Source: Streptomyces sp. CB02414
Lineage (GTDB): Bacteria > Actinomycetota > Actinomycetes > Streptomycetales > Streptomycetaceae
DNA: 64,000 nt
Reading direction: 5' to 3'
Assembly (NCBI RefSeq): GCF_001905385.1
Contig: NZ_LIPF01000001.1
Coordinates: 610,765-674,764, forward strand
The position numbers were made by a program, and so were the translations under genes. Below, one piece after another: positions 7,555-15,576 of the stretch (positions are counted from its first letter, which is position 1; every line of letters begins with the position of its first letter). The notes under the pieces were generated by a model. It was not told the origin of the DNA. It saw nothing but the letters and a program-made list of their open reading frames with translations, and made no database searches.

Positions 7555-8961
7555 GTGACGGCGACACCATCGCAGCCGAACTCGCCGATGGTGCCGCGTG
7601 CGCGGCGCCTGCCTCACCGCTCCGCCCGCCGCCGCACACCGGCCGCGGTCCGTGACGTCCTCACCCTCGCGGGCCTGCCGGTCCTCGTCGCGCTCGCGCT
7701 GCCCGCCGCGTTCGCCGGAGGCGGCACGCGCCGCTGGTTCGGCGGGCGGGCCGAGAGCCAGCGGGCCGAGGCACAGGCCGCGAAGGACGACGCCGCGGCG
7801 GCCTTCTACGAGCTGGACACCGCGCAGCGGGACCTGCGGATCTCGGTGGAGACGATCGCGGCCGTCGACTCCTCCCCCGCGGCCCGGCGCGCGGTCGGCG
7901 ACTTCGAGGCGCTCGGCCGGCGCATCGACGAGGTCAGCCACCAGTACATCAACGCCGTCGACGCCCACGACCTGGACCGGGACGACCTGGAGGCGTCGGC
8001 CGCCTCCCGCGCCCGCACCGAACTGACCGCCGCCAGGACCGAGCTCGGCCGCGTCAAACAGGAGCTGGACCGCTTCGCCCAAGGACTCGGCCCCCTGCTC
8101 GGCAAGGCCGAGACCCAACTGGCCCGGCTGGCGCCCGCCGTCGAGCGGGCCCGGCAGGCTCTGCTCGCCGCCTCCAACGCCCTGGACACGGCACGCGAGT
8201 CCCGGCTGAAAGCGGACGACCTCGCCGCCCGGCTCGCCGCCCTCGGCCCGGAGCTGACCCGGCTGAACCAGGGCGCCGGACAGCACGGCGTGCCCCAGAC
8301 CCTGGAGCGGGCCGAGCGGGTCACCCGGGAGGCCGAGTCGGTCCGCGCGGAAGCCGAGCGGCTGCCCGAACGCGCCGCCGAGACCGGCCACCGGCTGGTC
8401 TCCCTGCGCACCCGCGCCCAGGCCCTGACCACCCGCACCGAGCAGGTCGAACCGGTACTGAGCGAGCTGCGACGACGCTTCACCGCCGCCTGCTGGCAGG
8501 ACCTGCAGCAGGTACCCGACCAGGCCGCCGAGTCGGTCCGGCAGGCCGAACGGAAACTGGCCGAGGCCCAGAGTGCCCGCGACGAACAGCGCTGGCCGGA
8601 CGCCACCGCCCTCCTGTCGACGGTACGGGCGCTGCTGAACACGACCGACGAGGCGGTCTCGGCCGCCGGCGACCGCCTGCGGCAGCTGAACGCCGTGCAG
8701 AAGGACCCCCAGCAGGAGATCGAGCGCACCCGTTTCGCCATCCGGGACGCCCAGCGCCTGGCCATGGCCGGCCGCAACACCCCGGACCCCCGGCACGCGC
8801 GCCCGCTGGACGACGCCGTGGCACGGCTGGAACGGGCGATCGCCACGCTGGAGGGCCGGCACCCCGACTACTGGCACTTCCTCACGGAGACCGAGGAGGT
8901 CCGGCAGACGGTGGCCCATGTGGTCTCCCAGATCCGCGAGGAGCGCGGCGGCGGTCACTGA
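7555..8961 (+). CDS. Membrane-anchored coiled-coil protein of unknown function
   Basis: A 468-aa protein. A basic N-terminus (residues 1-33) precedes one membrane helix (about 34-56, LTLAGLPVLVALALPAAFAGGG). The rest, about 400 residues, is almost wholly Ala/Glu/Arg/Leu/Gln-rich and heptad-like, predicting a long coiled coil. No Cys, no catalytic motif and no Gly-rich domain is visible. It resembles cytoskeleton-like or TPM-associated coiled-coil proteins of actinomycetes. GTG 7555 follows GGGAGAGGG at 2-3 nt. It lies 71 bp after the DUF4097 lipoprotein gene, so the two may be cotranscribed and act together at the membrane, which is inference. Confidence 0.7.
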   Translation: MTATPSQPNSPMVPRARRLPHRSARRRTPAAVRDVLTLAGLPVLVALALPAAFAGGGTRRWFGGRAESQRAEAQAAKDDAAAAFYELDTAQRDLRISVETIAAVDSSPAARRAVGDFEALGRRIDEVSHQYINAVDAHDLDRDDLEASAASRARTELTAARTELGRVKQELDRFAQGLGPLLGKAETQLARLAPAVERARQALLAASNALDTARESRLKADDLAARLAALGPELTRLNQGAGQHGVPQTLERAERVTREAESVRAEAERLPERAAETGHRLVSLRTRAQALTTRTEQVEPVLSELRRRFTAACWQDLQQVPDQAAESVRQAERKLAEAQSARDEQRWPDATALLSTVRALLNTTDEAVSAAGDRLRQLNAVQKDPQQEIERTRFAIRDAQRLAMAGRNTPDPRHARPLDDAVARLERAIATLEGRHPDYWHFLTETEEVRQTVAHVVSQIREERGGGH

Positions 8962-9071
8962 TCGCCAATCACCGATCACCGACCGGCTGCCGGTGACCGT
9001 GCACGGCTCCTCCCGACCGGATTCCCGGCTTCACCCGCGGCGCCTGCCGTCCGGCCGGTTAACCTGTGTCC

Positions 9072-9296
9072 ATGCCTCGCTACGAGTACCGCTGCCGGAG
9101 CTGCGGCGACACCTTCGAACTGAGCCGCCCCATGGCCGAGTCCTCCGCTCCCGCCGCCTGCCCGGCGGGCCACGACGACACGGTGAAGCTGCTGTCGACG
9201 GTCGCGGTCGGCGGCTCCTCCACCGGGTCCGCTCCCGCGCCCGCGCCGGGTGGCGGAGGCGGTGGCGGCTGCTGCGGCGGAGGCTGCTGCGGCTGA
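9072..9296 (+). CDS. FmdB family zinc-ribbon protein
   Basis: A 74-aa protein. MPRYEYRCRSCGDTFEL is the FmdB/CxxC_CxxC_SSSS start, with the first CxxC at residues 8-11. The second half of the ribbon is atypical: CPAGHDD replaces the usual CPxCG. The C-terminus is a Gly-rich tail ending in paired cysteines (CCGGGCCG), which may supply the missing ligands or bind other metals. ATG 9072 is preferred over the in-frame GTG 9066 because MPxYEYxC is the family start. TAACCT (9060-9065) lies 6 nt upstream as a probable -10, implying a leaderless message. Function unknown. Confidence 0.85.
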   Translation: MPRYEYRCRSCGDTFELSRPMAESSAPAACPAGHDDTVKLLSTVAVGGSSTGSAPAPAPGGGGGGGCCGGGCCG

Positions 9297-9385
9297 CCGG
9301 GCCGGATCGCGCCTCCCGGCGCGTGACTGGGCCGTCTCCCCGGACTGCCTGGGGCGGCCCGGTTTCGGGCTCCCGTCGGCCTCCT

Positions 9386-10030
9386 TCAGCTGCCCAGGTA
9401 ACGCAGCACGGCCAGCACTCTGCGTGAATAGCCCTCCCCTCCGGTCAGTTCCAGCTTGTCGAAGATCGCGTTGGTGTGTTTCTCCACCGCGCTCTGCGAG
9501 ATGTGCAGCCGCCGCGCGATCGCCGCGTTGGTGTGCCCCTGCGCCATCTCCGCCAGCACGTCCCGCTCCCGCGCGGTGAGCCGGGCGAGCAGGTCGGTGT
9601 GGGTCGTGCGGCCGAGCAGCTGCCGGACGACCTCCGGGTCGAAGGCCGCGCGTCCGGCGGCCACCCGCTCCAGCGCGTCCAGGAACTCGTCGATCTGGAC
9701 CACCCGGTCCTTCAGCAGATACCCCACGCCTTCGGTGTCACCGGTGAGCAGCTCCGTCGCGTACCGCTTCTCGACGTACTGGGAGAGCACCAGGACCCCC
9801 ACCTCGGGCCAGCGCTCGCGTATCTCCAGTGCGGCGCGCAGCCCCTCGTCCGTGTGCGTGGGCGGCATCCGGACATCGGCGACGACCACGTCCGGCGGGT
9901 CCTCGGCGACCGCCTTCAGCAGCAGCTCGGCATTGCCCACGGCCGCGAGCACCTGGTGTCCCTCCTCCATCAGCAGCCGCACCAGGCCCTCCCTCAGCAG
10001 GGTCGAGTCCTCGGCGAGGATCAACCGCAT
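9386..10030 (-). CDS. NarL/LuxR-family response regulator
   Basis: A 214-aa protein. The receiver domain (1-120) has the acidic pair E7/D8, phospho-acceptor D52 in VVVADVRMP, Ser/Thr in VLVLSQY and Lys in YLLKD. The C-terminal LuxR helix-turn-helix (about 150-212) contains 'LTARERDVLAEMAQGHTNA' and 'SQSAVEKHTNAIFDKL'. It is the partner of the kinase gene just upstream, whose 3' end it overlaps by 10 bp, so translation is coupled. A likely target is the pair of TGCGG-N4-CCGCA palindromes upstream of the kinase (11201-11237), which is inference. Confidence 0.93.
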   Translation of the reverse strand: MRLILAEDSTLLREGLVRLLMEEGHQVLAAVGNAELLLKAVAEDPPDVVVADVRMPPTHTDEGLRAALEIRERWPEVGVLVLSQYVEKRYATELLTGDTEGVGYLLKDRVVQIDEFLDALERVAAGRAAFDPEVVRQLLGRTTHTDLLARLTARERDVLAEMAQGHTNAAIARRLHISQSAVEKHTNAIFDKLELTGGEGYSRRVLAVLRYLGS

Positions 10031-11163
10031 GGCAGCTCCGCGGCCACGAGGGTGGGCCCGCCCGGCGGGCTGACCACGCTGAGGCTGCCGTCGAGGGCCG
10101 CGACACGTCGGGCGAGCCCGAACAGTCCGCTGCCGGCGGCGTTCGCCCCGCCGCAGCCGTCGTCCTGGACGCTCACGTACATCCGTTGCTCCTCAGCTCT
10201 GACAGCGACGCTTATCCGGGTGGGCGCCGCGTGCTTGACGGCGTTCGTGACAGCCTCGCAGACGACGAAGTAGGCGACGGTCGCCACGGCCTGCTCGGGC
10301 TCCCCGGCCACGTCGTACTCCACCCCCACCGGCACGGACGCCCGCTCGGCGACCGTCTCCAGGGCCGCGCGCAGCCCCGCCTCGTCCAGCGTGGTCGGGT
10401 AGATCCGCCAGGCCACCTCGCGCAGCTCGTCCAGGGCGCGGCGGCTCTCGTCGTGGGCCTGGGCCAGGAGCCGGTCGCGCCGGTCGGCGTCCTGACTGCG
10501 GCGGGCACGGCCGAGCAGCATGCCGAGTGCGACGAGGCGCTGCTGCACACCGTCGTGCAGGTCACGCTCGATGCGTCGCCGTTCGTCGTTCACCGCGTCG
10601 ACCACGGCGGCGCGGCTGGCGGACAGCTCGGCGATGCGCCGCTCCAGCTCCTCCTGGTGGCGGGGGCCGAGGAAGTGGCGCGCCAGCTGCCCCTCCAGTC
10701 CCACCACGCCGAATATTCCCTGCACGGCGAGGAACACGAGGAAGAAGCCGCCCAGACTGCCGAGGACGAACGAACCGGGGTTGCGTATGCCGTCCAGGAG
10801 GAGCCAGCCGTACATCCCGAAGGTGCCGTACCCGAGGCCGATCGCGGCCGTCAGCATCACCACGCCGCCCAGGACTCCCAGGGCCCAGTGGCAGGCCACG
10901 TACCGCAGGGCCCGCACGTCCTCGTGCGCGGGCGTGATGCGAAGGTTCAGCCACATCGCCAGCCGGGCCCGCTCCAGTCCCGCCAGTGTCCGCGCGCCCG
11001 CGAGGACCGGGCGCAGGACGGCACGGCGGGCGGTGGGCCAGGCCGCAACCGGCAGGAGTGCCGCGCCGGCCAGCAGGGCGAAGAGCAGCTCGACGGCGGC
11101 CGTGGCGGTCCCCATGATCAGGCCCACCCCGCACCGCACTACACGTCGCGCCATGACTCGCAT
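10021..11163 (-). CDS. Sensor histidine kinase (HisKA_3/NarL-partner type)
   Basis: A 380-aa kinase. A putative sensor and membrane region with four hydrophobic segments occupies residues about 10-165. The dimerisation domain has 'DERRRIERDLHDGVQQRLVA' with phospho-acceptor His203. The ATPase domain shows the N-box (CEAVTNAVKHA) and G-box (DDGCGGANAAGSGLFGLARR). The starts at 11163 (MRVMARR) or 11154 (MARR) are both plausible; in-frame codons further upstream would lie inside the operator palindromes. The extracytoplasmic loops are short, so an intramembrane signal such as envelope stress is likely. The divergent DedA gene, a membrane homeostasis protein, fits that idea. Confidence 0.9.
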   Translation of the reverse strand: MRVMARRVVRCGVGLIMGTATAAVELLFALLAGAALLPVAAWPTARRAVLRPVLAGARTLAGLERARLAMWLNLRITPAHEDVRALRYVACHWALGVLGGVVMLTAAIGLGYGTFGMYGWLLLDGIRNPGSFVLGSLGGFFLVFLAVQGIFGVVGLEGQLARHFLGPRHQEELERRIAELSASRAAVVDAVNDERRRIERDLHDGVQQRLVALGMLLGRARRSQDADRRDRLLAQAHDESRRALDELREVAWRIYPTTLDEAGLRAALETVAERASVPVGVEYDVAGEPEQAVATVAYFVVCEAVTNAVKHAAPTRISVAVRAEEQRMYVSVQDDGCGGANAAGSGLFGLARRVAALDGSLSVVSPPGGPTLVAAELPCG

Positions 11164-11200
11164 GATCGCGAGGCTAGCCGGGCGCCGGCCCGGCGCACAC

Positions 11201-11237
11201 TGCGGAAAACCGCAATGTCCGCCTGCGGTACACCGCA
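11201..11237. promoter_or_regulatory. Two tandem palindromes TGCGG-N4-CCGCA between the kinase and DedA genes
   Basis: TGCGGAAAACCGCA (11201-11214) and TGCGGTACACCGCA (11224-11237) share both 5-bp arms exactly and have centres 23 bp apart, about two helix turns. A further TGCGG half-site lies at 11247-11251. They occupy the intergenic region of the divergent kinase and DedA genes. This geometry suits a dimeric NarL-type regulator, most simply the one encoded next door. Confidence 0.6.
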
Positions 11238-11295
11238 AACGATCGTGCGGACTTCCTCAGGGTCCCTTCAGCTGCGATTTTCTAGCGTGGTCGGC

Positions 11296-12126
11296 ATGAC
11301 AGCCATCGCAGCGCAGACGGCCGCGGACAGCGGTGCCGCACCGCAGTGGATCAACGACCTCATGGACGCGCTCGGCGCACCGGGCGCGGGCCTGGCCATC
11401 GCTCTGGAGAACCTCTTTCCTCCCCTGCCGAGCGAAGTGATCCTGCCCCTCGCCGGGTTCGCGGCGAGCTCCGGCCGGATGAACCTGATCGCCGTCCTGC
11501 TGTGGACGACGGCGGGTTCGGTCATCGGCGCGCTCGCCCTGTACGGGGTCGGCGCCCTGCTCGGCCGGGACCGCACGGTGGCGATAGCGGGCAAGCTGCC
11601 GCTGGTGAAGGTGTCGGACATAGAGAAGACGGAGGCGTGGTTCCAGAAGCACGGGACCAAGGCGGTCTTCTTCGGCCGGATGATCCCCATCTTCCGGAGT
11701 CTGATCTCCGTGCCGGCGGGCGTGGAGAGGATGCGGCTGCCCGTCTTCCTCGCTCTGACCACGCTGGGCAGCGCGATCTGGAACACGGTGTTCGTACTCG
11801 CGGGCTACGCGCTGGGTGACAACTGGTCCGAGGTGTCGGGCATCGCCTCCACCTATTCGAAGGTGATCCTCGCGCTTGCCGCCCTGGCGCTGCTGGTCTT
11901 CATAGGCATGCGTCTGATGCGGCCCGGCGGCGGACAGCGCAGGCGGGGCCGCGGACGCGACGGAGGACAGGAGATACGTCCGCCAGCCGACGACGACGGC
12001 CACCCCGGCACCGGAGGTGGTGCCGGGGGACGTGGCGGCGGGGTCAGCGAGCCGGATTCGCCGCGCGGAGGAATTCCCGGAGAATCCGCTCACCGGCCAG
12101 CACGCCGCGCTCGGGCAAGGCGCTGA
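11296..12126 (+). CDS. DedA family membrane protein
   Basis: A 276-aa protein. DedA signatures are clear: ENLFPPLPSEVILPLAGF (residues about 37-54) and FGRMIPIFRSLISVPAGVERMRL (about 127-149), with four to five membrane segments up to residue 215. The final 60 residues are Gly/Arg/Pro-rich and disordered. TAGCGT (11283-11288) sits 7 nt before ATG 11296 and no ribosome site is present, so the message is likely leaderless. The gene diverges from the two-component system and shares its tandem palindromes. Its 3' end overlaps the convergent HAD gene by 83 bp. DedA proteins act in lipid scrambling and membrane stress. Confidence 0.85.
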   Translation: MTAIAAQTAADSGAAPQWINDLMDALGAPGAGLAIALENLFPPLPSEVILPLAGFAASSGRMNLIAVLLWTTAGSVIGALALYGVGALLGRDRTVAIAGKLPLVKVSDIEKTEAWFQKHGTKAVFFGRMIPIFRSLISVPAGVERMRLPVFLALTTLGSAIWNTVFVLAGYALGDNWSEVSGIASTYSKVILALAALALLVFIGMRLMRPGGGQRRRGRGRDGGQEIRPPADDDGHPGTGGGAGGRGGGVSEPDSPRGGIPGESAHRPARRARARR

Positions 12127-12856
12127 TCGCCGGAGCCGTCCAGTCGGAGTCGGCCAGCTCACCGTGGCCGGGGCGCCACCCCCGGTCGGCGGCGAGCAGC
12201 AGGTCGGCGTCGAGGAGGGAGTCGCCGGCGGCGAGGGTGAGGTCGGCGCCGGTGCGGCGGGCGACCTCGCGCACGGCGGCGCTCTTGGTGAGGGGCTTGG
12301 GGACGGCGTAGATCTTCCGGCCCTGGAGGGACACGGTCCAGCCCCGGTTCTCGGCCCACACGGCGAGTTCCTTCACCCAGTCCTCGGGCAGCAGCTCGCG
12401 CTCGACCACGAGGTAGGCGAAGAGGTCTTCGGCGACCCGGTGCTTGCGGACCCACAGAGGGTCGGCGGTGTTCGTCAGGTGGTCGCGGATCTCGGCCAGC
12501 GAGGCGCATTCGTCGGCCAGCCGTGCGGTCACCCGCGCGTGCCAGTCGGGGTCGGAGACGCCGTCCACCAGCAGGTGGCCGCCGTTGGCGCAGATCGCGT
12601 ACCGGGCGGGCGGGCCGGGGAGGTTGATGCGCTGGTACTGCGCACGGGTGCGGGTGGTCGTCGGTACAAAGACCGCCGCGTCGCCGAGTTCGGTCAGCAG
12701 TCCGGCGGCCGTCTCGGTCATGTAGGAGAGGGGTTTGCTCTGGTAGACCTCGACGCACAGCAGCCGGGGTGCCCGCAGGTCGGGCATGGTCAGCCCGAGC
12801 GCGGCGGCGGAGTAGATGAGCGTGCGGTCGAGATCGCTCGCGACGAGCACCGGCAT
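12044..12856 (-). CDS. HAD family hydrolase of the Ter-associated biosynthetic module
   Basis: A 270-aa protein. The HAD motif I is DLDRTLI at residues 8-14 (nucleophile Asp8, acid Asp10), and motif IV is GDSLLDADLLL near 218-228. Motif II is TTTRTRAQY around 73-81, and a Cof-type cap lies between. HAD enzymes of this sort are a standard member of the enzyme set linked to TerD genes and are thought to dephosphorylate its product. The ATG overlaps the stop of the upstream PRTase gene (TGATG), so translation is coupled. The 3' end overlaps the convergent DedA gene. Confidence 0.82.
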   Translation of the reverse strand: MPVLVASDLDRTLIYSAAALGLTMPDLRAPRLLCVEVYQSKPLSYMTETAAGLLTELGDAAVFVPTTTRTRAQYQRINLPGPPARYAICANGGHLLVDGVSDPDWHARVTARLADECASLAEIRDHLTNTADPLWVRKHRVAEDLFAYLVVERELLPEDWVKELAVWAENRGWTVSLQGRKIYAVPKPLTKSAAVREVARRTGADLTLAAGDSLLDADLLLAADRGWRPGHGELADSDWTAPAISALPERGVLAGERILREFLRAANPAR

Positions 12857-15531
12857 CAGAGCGCCACCGCCTTGCCGTCGGCGCCGGTCGCGCCCCGCGT
12901 GTACTTGGGGTGGATCAGACCGACGCAGGTGTAGGGGAGGTCGGTGACCTCCTCGACGGGTACGCCCCGCTGCTCCGCCAGGAGGCGTACGTGGTCCAGG
13001 TCGGCACCGGCGCCGGCTCGCGCGAGTACTTTCCACGGGACTCGGCGCAGCATGACGCGGGTGGTCTCTCCGACGCCGGGCTTGACGAGGTTGACGTCGT
13101 GGATGCCGTACTCCTCGCTGATCCGCTCGACGGCGGCCCAGCCCTCCCAGGTGGGGCTGCGGTCGGCGGACAGGAGGTCTTTGACCTGGGCGTCGACCGT
13201 GTCGGCGACGTCCGGGAAGCGGGCGGTGACGGCGTCGAGGAAGGCCGTCGACAGGTCGGCGCCGGCGAGTTCGCGGTAGAACTTCGCGCCGTGGAAGTCG
13301 TGCGGGCCGACGAGGTCGGCGCGGAGCACGGTGCGGGATATCAGGCCGGAGACGGTGGAGTTGAGGCACGCGGAGGGGATGAGGAAGTCGTCCCGGGTGC
13401 CGTAGGCGCGCACGCAGGAACCGGGATCGGCCAGCACCGCGATCTCGGGGTCGAAGCCGGTGATGCCGTCGGTGGACTCGAAGTCGCGCAGGGCGGCGGC
13501 GAGTTCTCGGGTGATGGCGCCCTTGCCGGTCCAGCCGTCGACGAAGACGACGTCGGCGGGGTCGTGGCGGTCGGCCAGCCAGCGCAGTGCGTTGGCGTCG
13601 ATGCCCCGGCCCCGGACGATCGACACCGCGTAGTGAGGGAGGTCGAGACCATGGCGGTACTGCGCCCAGCGGCGCATCAGGATTCCGACGGGTGTGCCCG
13701 CGCGGGCGAGGGACACCAGGACGGGGCGGGGGGACCGCTCCGTGAGCACGATCTCGGTGACGGCGCCGACGGCTCGGGCCAGGCGGGCCGCGGACGTCTC
13801 CAGCGCCGCGTGGAACAACTCCTGGTACTCCTCGCTGGGCTGGTACTCCACCGGCAGCGACTCCGCGTAGTGGGCGCCGCCGCTCTGGATGGCCTCCTCG
13901 CGCTCCTCGGTCGGAGCCTCCAGCGTCACGTCCGAGAGGTCCTGGAGCAGCCAGCCGACCTCTTCGGGGTCGTACGAGGAGAAGTCGGGGCCGCGCAGGG
14001 GCTCGGGCAGCATGGGGGGCCTTTCGGGGGCGTGCGAGGCATGAGGGGCTTGCGGGACGTACGACGGGACCACGGCCAGCAGGACGTGCGGGGAGTGGGC
14101 GGCGAGCCGGGCCAGCAGCCCGTCGGGCGCGTGGAGTGCGGGGGTGTCGGCGGCCGAGTCGACGACGGCGACGACGGCGTCGAATCCGGCGCCCGCGACG
14201 TTGTAGGCGTAGCGCTCGCCCGGGCCGTCGGCCGGATCGTCGTGCGCGGGGAAGACCAGGCGGGTGCGTATCGCGTAGCCGGGGTCGTCCACCGCGAGGA
14301 CGGGAGAGCGGGTGGTGGTCGAGTAGCGCACGTCGGCATCGACCGCCTGCTCGAGCTCGCGGGCCAGGCGCAGGGGGGCGTACATCAGCTCTTCGAAGCC
14401 GAGGACGAGCACGCGCCGGGCGCCGGCGGGCAGCGCTCCGGCGATCCGGTCGGCCATGCCGGGCAGCGCCGCCTCCAGCCGTTCCCGGTGGACGGGCGTG
14501 AACCCGTGCCGTCCGCCGTCCGGTACGCCCGCGGGCCAGTGCAGGTCGACCCGCGCGACGGTCCCGGCGGGAGACGTGGAGGCCGGGGCGGGCGTTTCCG
14601 GCCCGGCGGCTCCCTGCGCGGACGCTCCCGCACGGCCCGGATCGGGTGCGGTGGCGCCGGCGCCGGTGTCGGTCACCTCGTCGCGGGCGGACCACGCGAG
14701 CCCGGATATCTCGGCGCCCCGGCTTTCGCCGGCCGGCCCGGCGGCGAGCGCCTCGTACCGGGCGACCAGTTCCTGCCCCTGCTGGAGGACGTCGTCCGGC
14801 AGCCGGACCGTGCCGGAGGCGGCCGTCACCAGGTCCACGCGGGCGCCGATCTCCCGGGCGAAGTCCTCCAGCCGGCCCGCGTCGGCGGGCGAGCGCATGT
14901 CGACCAGGGCCACGACGACGTACCGCTTGCGGGGGTAGCGCTCGTGCAGGGCGCGGACGGTGTTGAGGACCGTGTTGCCGGTGGAGAACTCGTCGTCGAC
15001 GAGGACCAGCGGCCCGTCCCCGGCGAGCAGCGCCGGGTCCTCGGGCAGCAGCAGGTGGGAGGTCGCGTGCGAGTGGGACTCCTCGAAGCCGCCCGCGCGC
15101 GCCGCCCCTGCGACCGGGCGGCGGGTGGAGTGCAGGTACGGGGCGGTGCCGAGACCGTCGGCGACCGAGTGGCCGAGGCCGGTGGCGGTCTCCGCGTAGC
15201 CGAGGACGACGGCGCGCCGGGCGGCCTCGGCACCGAGCAGGTCACGGACGCGGCGGCCGAGTGCGATGCCGTGGCCGTGCACGACGGAGGGCGACTGCGG
15301 GACGTGCTTGCCGAGCACGTTGGAGACGAGCAGGTGCGCCCGCTTGGGGTTGCGGCGCAGGGCGAGTCCCAGCAGGGCGGGCAGTGTGTCGTCGCCGGTC
15401 AGTTCGACGCCGAGCCGCTCGGCGACCCAGCTGCCGGACCAGACTCCGGTGCGCTCGTCGGCGTGCGCCCTCTCGGTCATGTACTCGTGCCTCCCGTTGT
15501 CCACCGCGGTGTGGGCCCTGGCGTCGGTCAT
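12856..15531 (-). CDS. Multidomain phosphoribosyltransferase fusion (PRTase_2 - TRSP - StiP/PRTase_1 - PELOTA)
   Basis: An 891-aa protein. A first PRTase (about 35-260) carries the PRPP loop LVLVDDEFSTGNTV. A TRSP-like domain follows (about 320-460), after a low-complexity Ala/Pro linker. A second, StiP-type PRTase (about 520-800) has 'VSLARAGTPVGILMRRW' and VVFVDGWTGKGAI. A short C-terminal domain (about 810-885) ending in 'LPYTCVGLIHPKYTRG' fits the PELOTA-like RNA-binding module. In the published comparative analysis of Ter systems these domains belong to a predicted pathway making a nucleoside-like compound; usually they are on separate genes. ATG 15531 follows AAGGA. The gene is coupled to the HAD gene downstream. 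Confidence 0.8.
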   Translation of the reverse strand: MTDARAHTAVDNGRHEYMTERAHADERTGVWSGSWVAERLGVELTGDDTLPALLGLALRRNPKRAHLLVSNVLGKHVPQSPSVVHGHGIALGRRVRDLLGAEAARRAVVLGYAETATGLGHSVADGLGTAPYLHSTRRPVAGAARAGGFEESHSHATSHLLLPEDPALLAGDGPLVLVDDEFSTGNTVLNTVRALHERYPRKRYVVVALVDMRSPADAGRLEDFAREIGARVDLVTAASGTVRLPDDVLQQGQELVARYEALAAGPAGESRGAEISGLAWSARDEVTDTGAGATAPDPGRAGASAQGAAGPETPAPASTSPAGTVARVDLHWPAGVPDGGRHGFTPVHRERLEAALPGMADRIAGALPAGARRVLVLGFEELMYAPLRLARELEQAVDADVRYSTTTRSPVLAVDDPGYAIRTRLVFPAHDDPADGPGERYAYNVAGAGFDAVVAVVDSAADTPALHAPDGLLARLAAHSPHVLLAVVPSYVPQAPHASHAPERPPMLPEPLRGPDFSSYDPEEVGWLLQDLSDVTLEAPTEEREEAIQSGGAHYAESLPVEYQPSEEYQELFHAALETSAARLARAVGAVTEIVLTERSPRPVLVSLARAGTPVGILMRRWAQYRHGLDLPHYAVSIVRGRGIDANALRWLADRHDPADVVFVDGWTGKGAITRELAAALRDFESTDGITGFDPEIAVLADPGSCVRAYGTRDDFLIPSACLNSTVSGLISRTVLRADLVGPHDFHGAKFYRELAGADLSTAFLDAVTARFPDVADTVDAQVKDLLSADRSPTWEGWAAVERISEEYGIHDVNLVKPGVGETTRVMLRRVPWKVLARAGAGADLDHVRLLAEQRGVPVEEVTDLPYTCVGLIHPKYTRGATGADGKAVAL

Positions 15532-15576
15532 GGATTCCTTGCGTTCGGTCGGACGGGTGTTCGATCGGGCCGGTGC

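Noticed and set aside
6481..8979. An 832-codon minus-strand frame over the lipoprotein and coiled-coil genes
   Set aside because: Product is Gly/Val/Leu-Arg low complexity and spans two genes with clear starts, a lipobox and a membrane helix on the other strand.
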